From NCBI GenBank assembly GCA_945643635.1, contig CALZFC010000105.1:610001-674000 (forward strand): a stretch of 64,000 nt of DNA, written 5' to 3'. Both the position numbers and the translations under genes were made by a program. Below are positions 60,661 through 64,000 of this stretch, one piece after another. Source of the DNA: Allodiplogaster sudhausi. Its lineage: Eukaryota; Nematoda; Chromadorea; Rhabditida; Diplogasteridae. The number at the start of each line of letters is the position of its first letter. The stretch's first letter is position 1. The notes under the pieces were generated by a model. That model worked only from the letters and a program-made list of their open reading frames with translations, did no database searches and was not told where the DNA came from.

Positions 60661-62496
60661 AAATGCCTAAGTGGAGGCATCGGCCCTTCAATGAATCTAC
60701 CAGCATCGCAGATTTGAAGGTTAACTGGCTGCTTCTTTCTTCGTCTCTATCATTTCTACGTCACTGTAGATATGTGTCAATTCTTTATAATATTTTATGT
60801 ATTCACGTATATTTTTCTTTAACTTTTGAAGTTTACGTTTAGAAGGGTTTAGTTTGATGCTTAGGGGAAGTCAAGATTCCGTCATCGACAGTGGGAAAAG
60901 AAGCTTAGGCAGAAGAATGCATTGTTCACGATGATCAGTGTTCGTGAACTGCGAGACCTGATTGACGAGAACGAGGGACGCCCGATTGCGCCCAAGGTTA
61001 GTGTTGGCGATAAATTAGAGAATGAGCTAGAAATATTAAGACTAAACCAAAGATTGCTGAGAGTAAGCCGAGGAAAAAGAAGAAGTCGCAGCGCTGGGAA
61101 TGCGAGATGCCTTGTCTCGCGGAGTGCCTGAAGGAGACGGCCTCTCGATCTCCTCTGCTCACTCCTCTCGTATTTCCTTTTCATACCCTCACCATCGGCC
61201 GCTTTTCCGTACGTCATTTCAAGTTGCTCAACTTTTACCCCCAACAGGACTGAGCGAATATTGATTGCTAGATTCGCAAATTTTTGCCGTTATTCCGTTT
61301 TTGATCTGAAGAAGAAACGTTTTGATCCCAAAATGTTTGGTTATTTTTGCTCCCCGTGTTTCACAGGTACTGGCCCCCGAACTGGAAGCCGAAGATTGCA
61401 ATGTTCTTCGAATCGATGAGTCATTTAATGCATTCTCCTATGATTTCTGCTGCACTTCTGGTGATGAGGTGTTAGTCATTCTCCCGTCCTCATTCTTGGA
61501 ATTATTTTTTTTTTGTATGTAATAATGAAAAAGTAATTTTTAATATAATGAATTGTATACACAAAATGTCGAGGTGTACCCAACGCAAAAGCGCGGTAGA
61601 CGCCTGTGGGGAGATTGTTGTGTGTTATCCTGTGGGAGGGTCATCATTTCAGCTATCGATGTGTCATCGCTGTTCCGGTCCATAAAATTGAGAGGATTTT
61701 TGCTGCAACAGATGAAGTGAAGCTCAAGGTCTCTTTTTGTTTCCCAAATTATGGCACAATTTTCCTTGCAGTTGATTCGTTTTCTCAATTGTGCGCTTGC
61801 CATTGTTGTTTTCTCTAATTTTCCTTTTACAAAAGGTTGTAATTTCAGCTGAAAGAACTGGATGGAATTACCATTTCGGTATGGCTGGACACAGTGGAGA
61901 GCACTGTGGATGTGACTGCGGGACAACTCGCTCAATCCTCCCTCCACACTCTGTGTCTCCGTGTTCCCACATCGGCTTTCCAACAGCAACTTCTTGCTCG
62001 TAACTCTGCTCTCTTCTCTCCTCTCTTCCAAGATCGCAATCGCGAGGTTCGCTTCCTTGTCATTTCTCGTTGGATGGATTTATCGCTTGTCCATAATAAA
62101 ATGAATTGCTGCTAGCTTTCTTGTATTCTGATAGGGAGAATGAGTCTGATTCACCTTTCCCTAGTAATCTCTTTATTTCATCCTTGGAAAAAGGGGAACA
62201 ATGAAAATACGAAATGATATAGGCCCACTTGCAACGTCTGGAGTCGGTATATGAGTTGTTATGTTAAGATGACATCGGAGTTGCTTGTGCAGTCTCACTA
62301 TTTGATGCCTTGCCTGGAAGGCAGTGAATGGGCGCGGAGCTTCTCCCTTCACGGACTGGGCAGTCTCGCCCCTCCTCAGCTCCTCCCTTCTCCTTTCCCT
62401 TCTCCATCTCTTCTCCCTTCTGGAGGTGCTCTCCCTTATTCTGATGAGAGTCACTACTTTATGGAGTGCTCCACATACTCTCATCACATTGCTTAG
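60661..62496 (+). CDS. Unrecognised multi-exon gene
   Basis: Exon 60661-60719 begins MPKWRHRPFNESTSIADLK and ends at AAG|GTTAAC. Next, ~60900-60996 reads NALFTMISVRELRDLIDENE then GRPIAPK|GTTAGT. Then come a Lys-rich exon (~61042-61245; SKPRKKKKSQRWECEM then PCLAECLKETASRSPLLTPL) and ~61369-61470 (LAPELEAEDCNVLRIDESF). A strongly coding exon follows at 61849-62047 (LKELDGITISVWLDTVESTV, then QLAQSSLHTLCLRVP, ending DRNRE|GTTCG). A final stretch 62251-62496 (CLEGSEWARSFSLHGLGSLA ..) may belong to it. The composition (beta-rich, TISVWLDTVES) could be a C2- or Ig-like fold, but I recognise no family. Phases were not all checked. Confidence 0.5.
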
Positions 62497-63190
62497 TATA
62501 ACACTCTTGCCGCCCTTCGTTCTAATTTATATCTTTGTTTTACTCTCGGTGGTACTGTTCTCTGTGATTGTCGGGTGCTCAAGATCTTTCTTGCTTATTC
62601 ATGTAGAACGACTACTATTAAACAGGTGCACATTTGTATTTCCTTGCTTTAACTTGGGGAGTTAGAAGTATCGAAGTTTTATGGTTGGTCCATCCCTTAA
62701 AGCGAAGGCGGAGGACTGTTTCGAGATCCGTTTATAACTGCATGGCTTGTAGTTTATTTTAATCCCTTGATGTTTAATCTGTCTGTGTTTTAGTAGTACT
62801 TTGGGTGTTGCGATTAGGCTCAAGTCTGGCCGTAAGAATGAACGATGGTTTCTTTCTGTCCCCATTTCAATCCTTTTTCTATTCTATTCGAGGGGTATTG
62901 AAGCTTGTTCTTGTCAATTTATGGAGGAGATTCATTCAAGAAGATGTCGTTGTTTAGTTTAATTTTGTACCGCAAAGAAAGTGAATGCTGAGCCTTTGTG
63001 GGATTAAAGGAATCAGACGCCGCTCTGATCCCCTTTTCCTCTCTGGTATCCCTCCTGATTCTCCGAGACGGCCCTCTCCTCTCCTCTCTTAACTCCACAA
63101 ACAATTCGTGATAGCCAAGGGGCTATGCGATAAGCACTACAACCAGGAGCACCCTGGGTGCGCCGTTTGTCCTCACTACTTCACTTGCAC

Positions 63191-63226
<36 letters not shown>

Positions 63227-63944
63227 GCCCTTGAGGCTGCTTGAGTTCTTGGATGACCATCACAATGTATGACATAGCAGCCTGAGTGGCGTGGAAGCCT
63301 TAATTTGACAGGCTCCCGATTCTCTCTGATCTGGATTGATGGCCCATGGCTTCTGCTCCGTACTCAGTGCACTGAATATGTGTACTTATTTCGTTAATGG
63401 GAGGGGCTCTTTTCTAATGCTGATTTGCGAATCGATTTCTTTTGTGGCCTGATACATCTGCCTGAGGCTCTTCTCCCTCCAAGCCACTTCATTCTTCTAT
63501 CCGCTTCTTTTCTACTGATCTAACGATAGCTTTGCTTTGATGTCGATCGCTTTAGCAATCAGTAAGTGGATGGATGAGAAGAAGGAAAGAAGAAAAGAGG
63601 AGGAGATGGAGAGGAGAACTTCGTCGAGGGGAGGGACTCTCTAGGAACTCTCCATTCCAGGGAGCAAAAGCGTATTTGGAGTGGTGCGCAGCTCAGTCTA
63701 GAGAGACCGGCACCCATCGTCCTCTCGCACTCTCTCCTTCTCCCTCGCCCTCTCGCACTCTTTCTCGTTCTCTCGCACTCTTTCTCTCTTACTCTTTCTC
63801 GTTCTCTCCCACTTTCTGACTATCTTTCCCTAACTTTCCTCAAATAGAGAGGGAGTCGTGCTTCTGTCCGTCCACTGCTGCTGTTTCGTATGTTGTCGAA
63901 CTGCGTCTGCACTGTCTATCAGATTCCCCACTCTCCTCTCTCTC

Positions 63945-63993
<49 letters not shown>

Positions 63994-64000
63994 CTCTCTC
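62497..64000. other. Unassigned end of window, possible exons on both strands
   Basis: Two exon-like segments. Plus 63119-63192 encodes a Cys/His-rich GLCDKHYNQEHPGCAVCPHY. Minus ~63300-63225 encodes FHATQAAMSYIVMVIQELK followed by a (GA)n-derived tail, and minus ~63490-63380 reads WREKSLRQMYQATKEIDSQI. None joins into a model. (CT)n tracts occur at 63197-63225 and from 63935 to the window end. Confidence 0.35.

Overview
This window comes from the nuclear genome of an animal. It holds about eleven recognisable intron-rich eukaryotic genes: DDX6, NOMO, BBS7, an activin/BMP type II receptor, FTSJ1, a DUSP11-type RNA phosphatase, a formin, an SLC22-like transporter, ZCCHC8, TMIE and UBE3B. Every one is split into many short exons with GT-AG (sometimes GC-AG) junctions. 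A TGF-beta superfamily receptor, TMIE and BBS7 together mean a metazoan with ciliated or sensory cells. Gene spacing is tight (often 0.2-1 kb) and introns can be as short as 42 nt, so the genome is compact; the phylum cannot be decided from the sequence. No bacterial genes, CRISPR, rRNA or convincing tRNA were seen.

Layout, left to right. 1-4.7 kb: CT/GA microsatellites and a fold-back repeat, no confident gene. 4.8-6.8 kb (-): DDX6. 6.8-8.6 kb: repeats. 8.6-14.1 kb (-): NOMO. 14.5-15.9 kb: a 30-bp minisatellite and unassigned exons. 16.0-17.7 kb (-): a PDZ protein with a SAM-like segment. 18.6-25.0 kb (+): BBS7, 21 exons resolved, one intron filled by a 33-bp minisatellite. 25.2-25.4 kb: a small transposon. 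25.9-29.0 kb (+): type II receptor Ser/Thr kinase. 29.6-30.4 kb: an unassigned plus-strand gene with an 80-nt perfect-looking hairpin. 30.5-32.4 kb (-) FTSJ1 and 32.6-33.5 kb (+) DUSP11 lie head to head. 34.1-34.6 kb: an acidic nuclear-type protein end. 34.7-36.2 kb (-): a probable secreted Cys-rich protein. 38.2-44.9 kb (+): formin. 45.2-49.5 kb (-): SLC22-like transporter. 49.8-50.4 kb: fold-back element. 50.5-52.8 kb (-): ZCCHC8. 53.0-54.1 kb: a terminal-inverted-repeat element. 54.1-55.1 kb (+): TMIE. 55.3-60.4 kb (+): UBE3B. 60.7-62.5 kb (+): unrecognised gene. The remainder is unassigned.

The genes are not one pathway; several are RNA-related (DDX6 mRNA decay, FTSJ1 tRNA methylation, DUSP11 RNA 5'-triphosphate trimming, ZCCHC8 exosome targeting). 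The most interesting layer is the introns. Repeats and transposons sit repeatedly on splice sites: a transposon whose 8-bp target duplication copies a formin splice acceptor, a triplicated GC donor in NOMO, a triplicated acceptor-plus-exon in BBS7, and about 42 tandem copies of a unit that is itself a pyrimidine tract plus CAG in BBS7.
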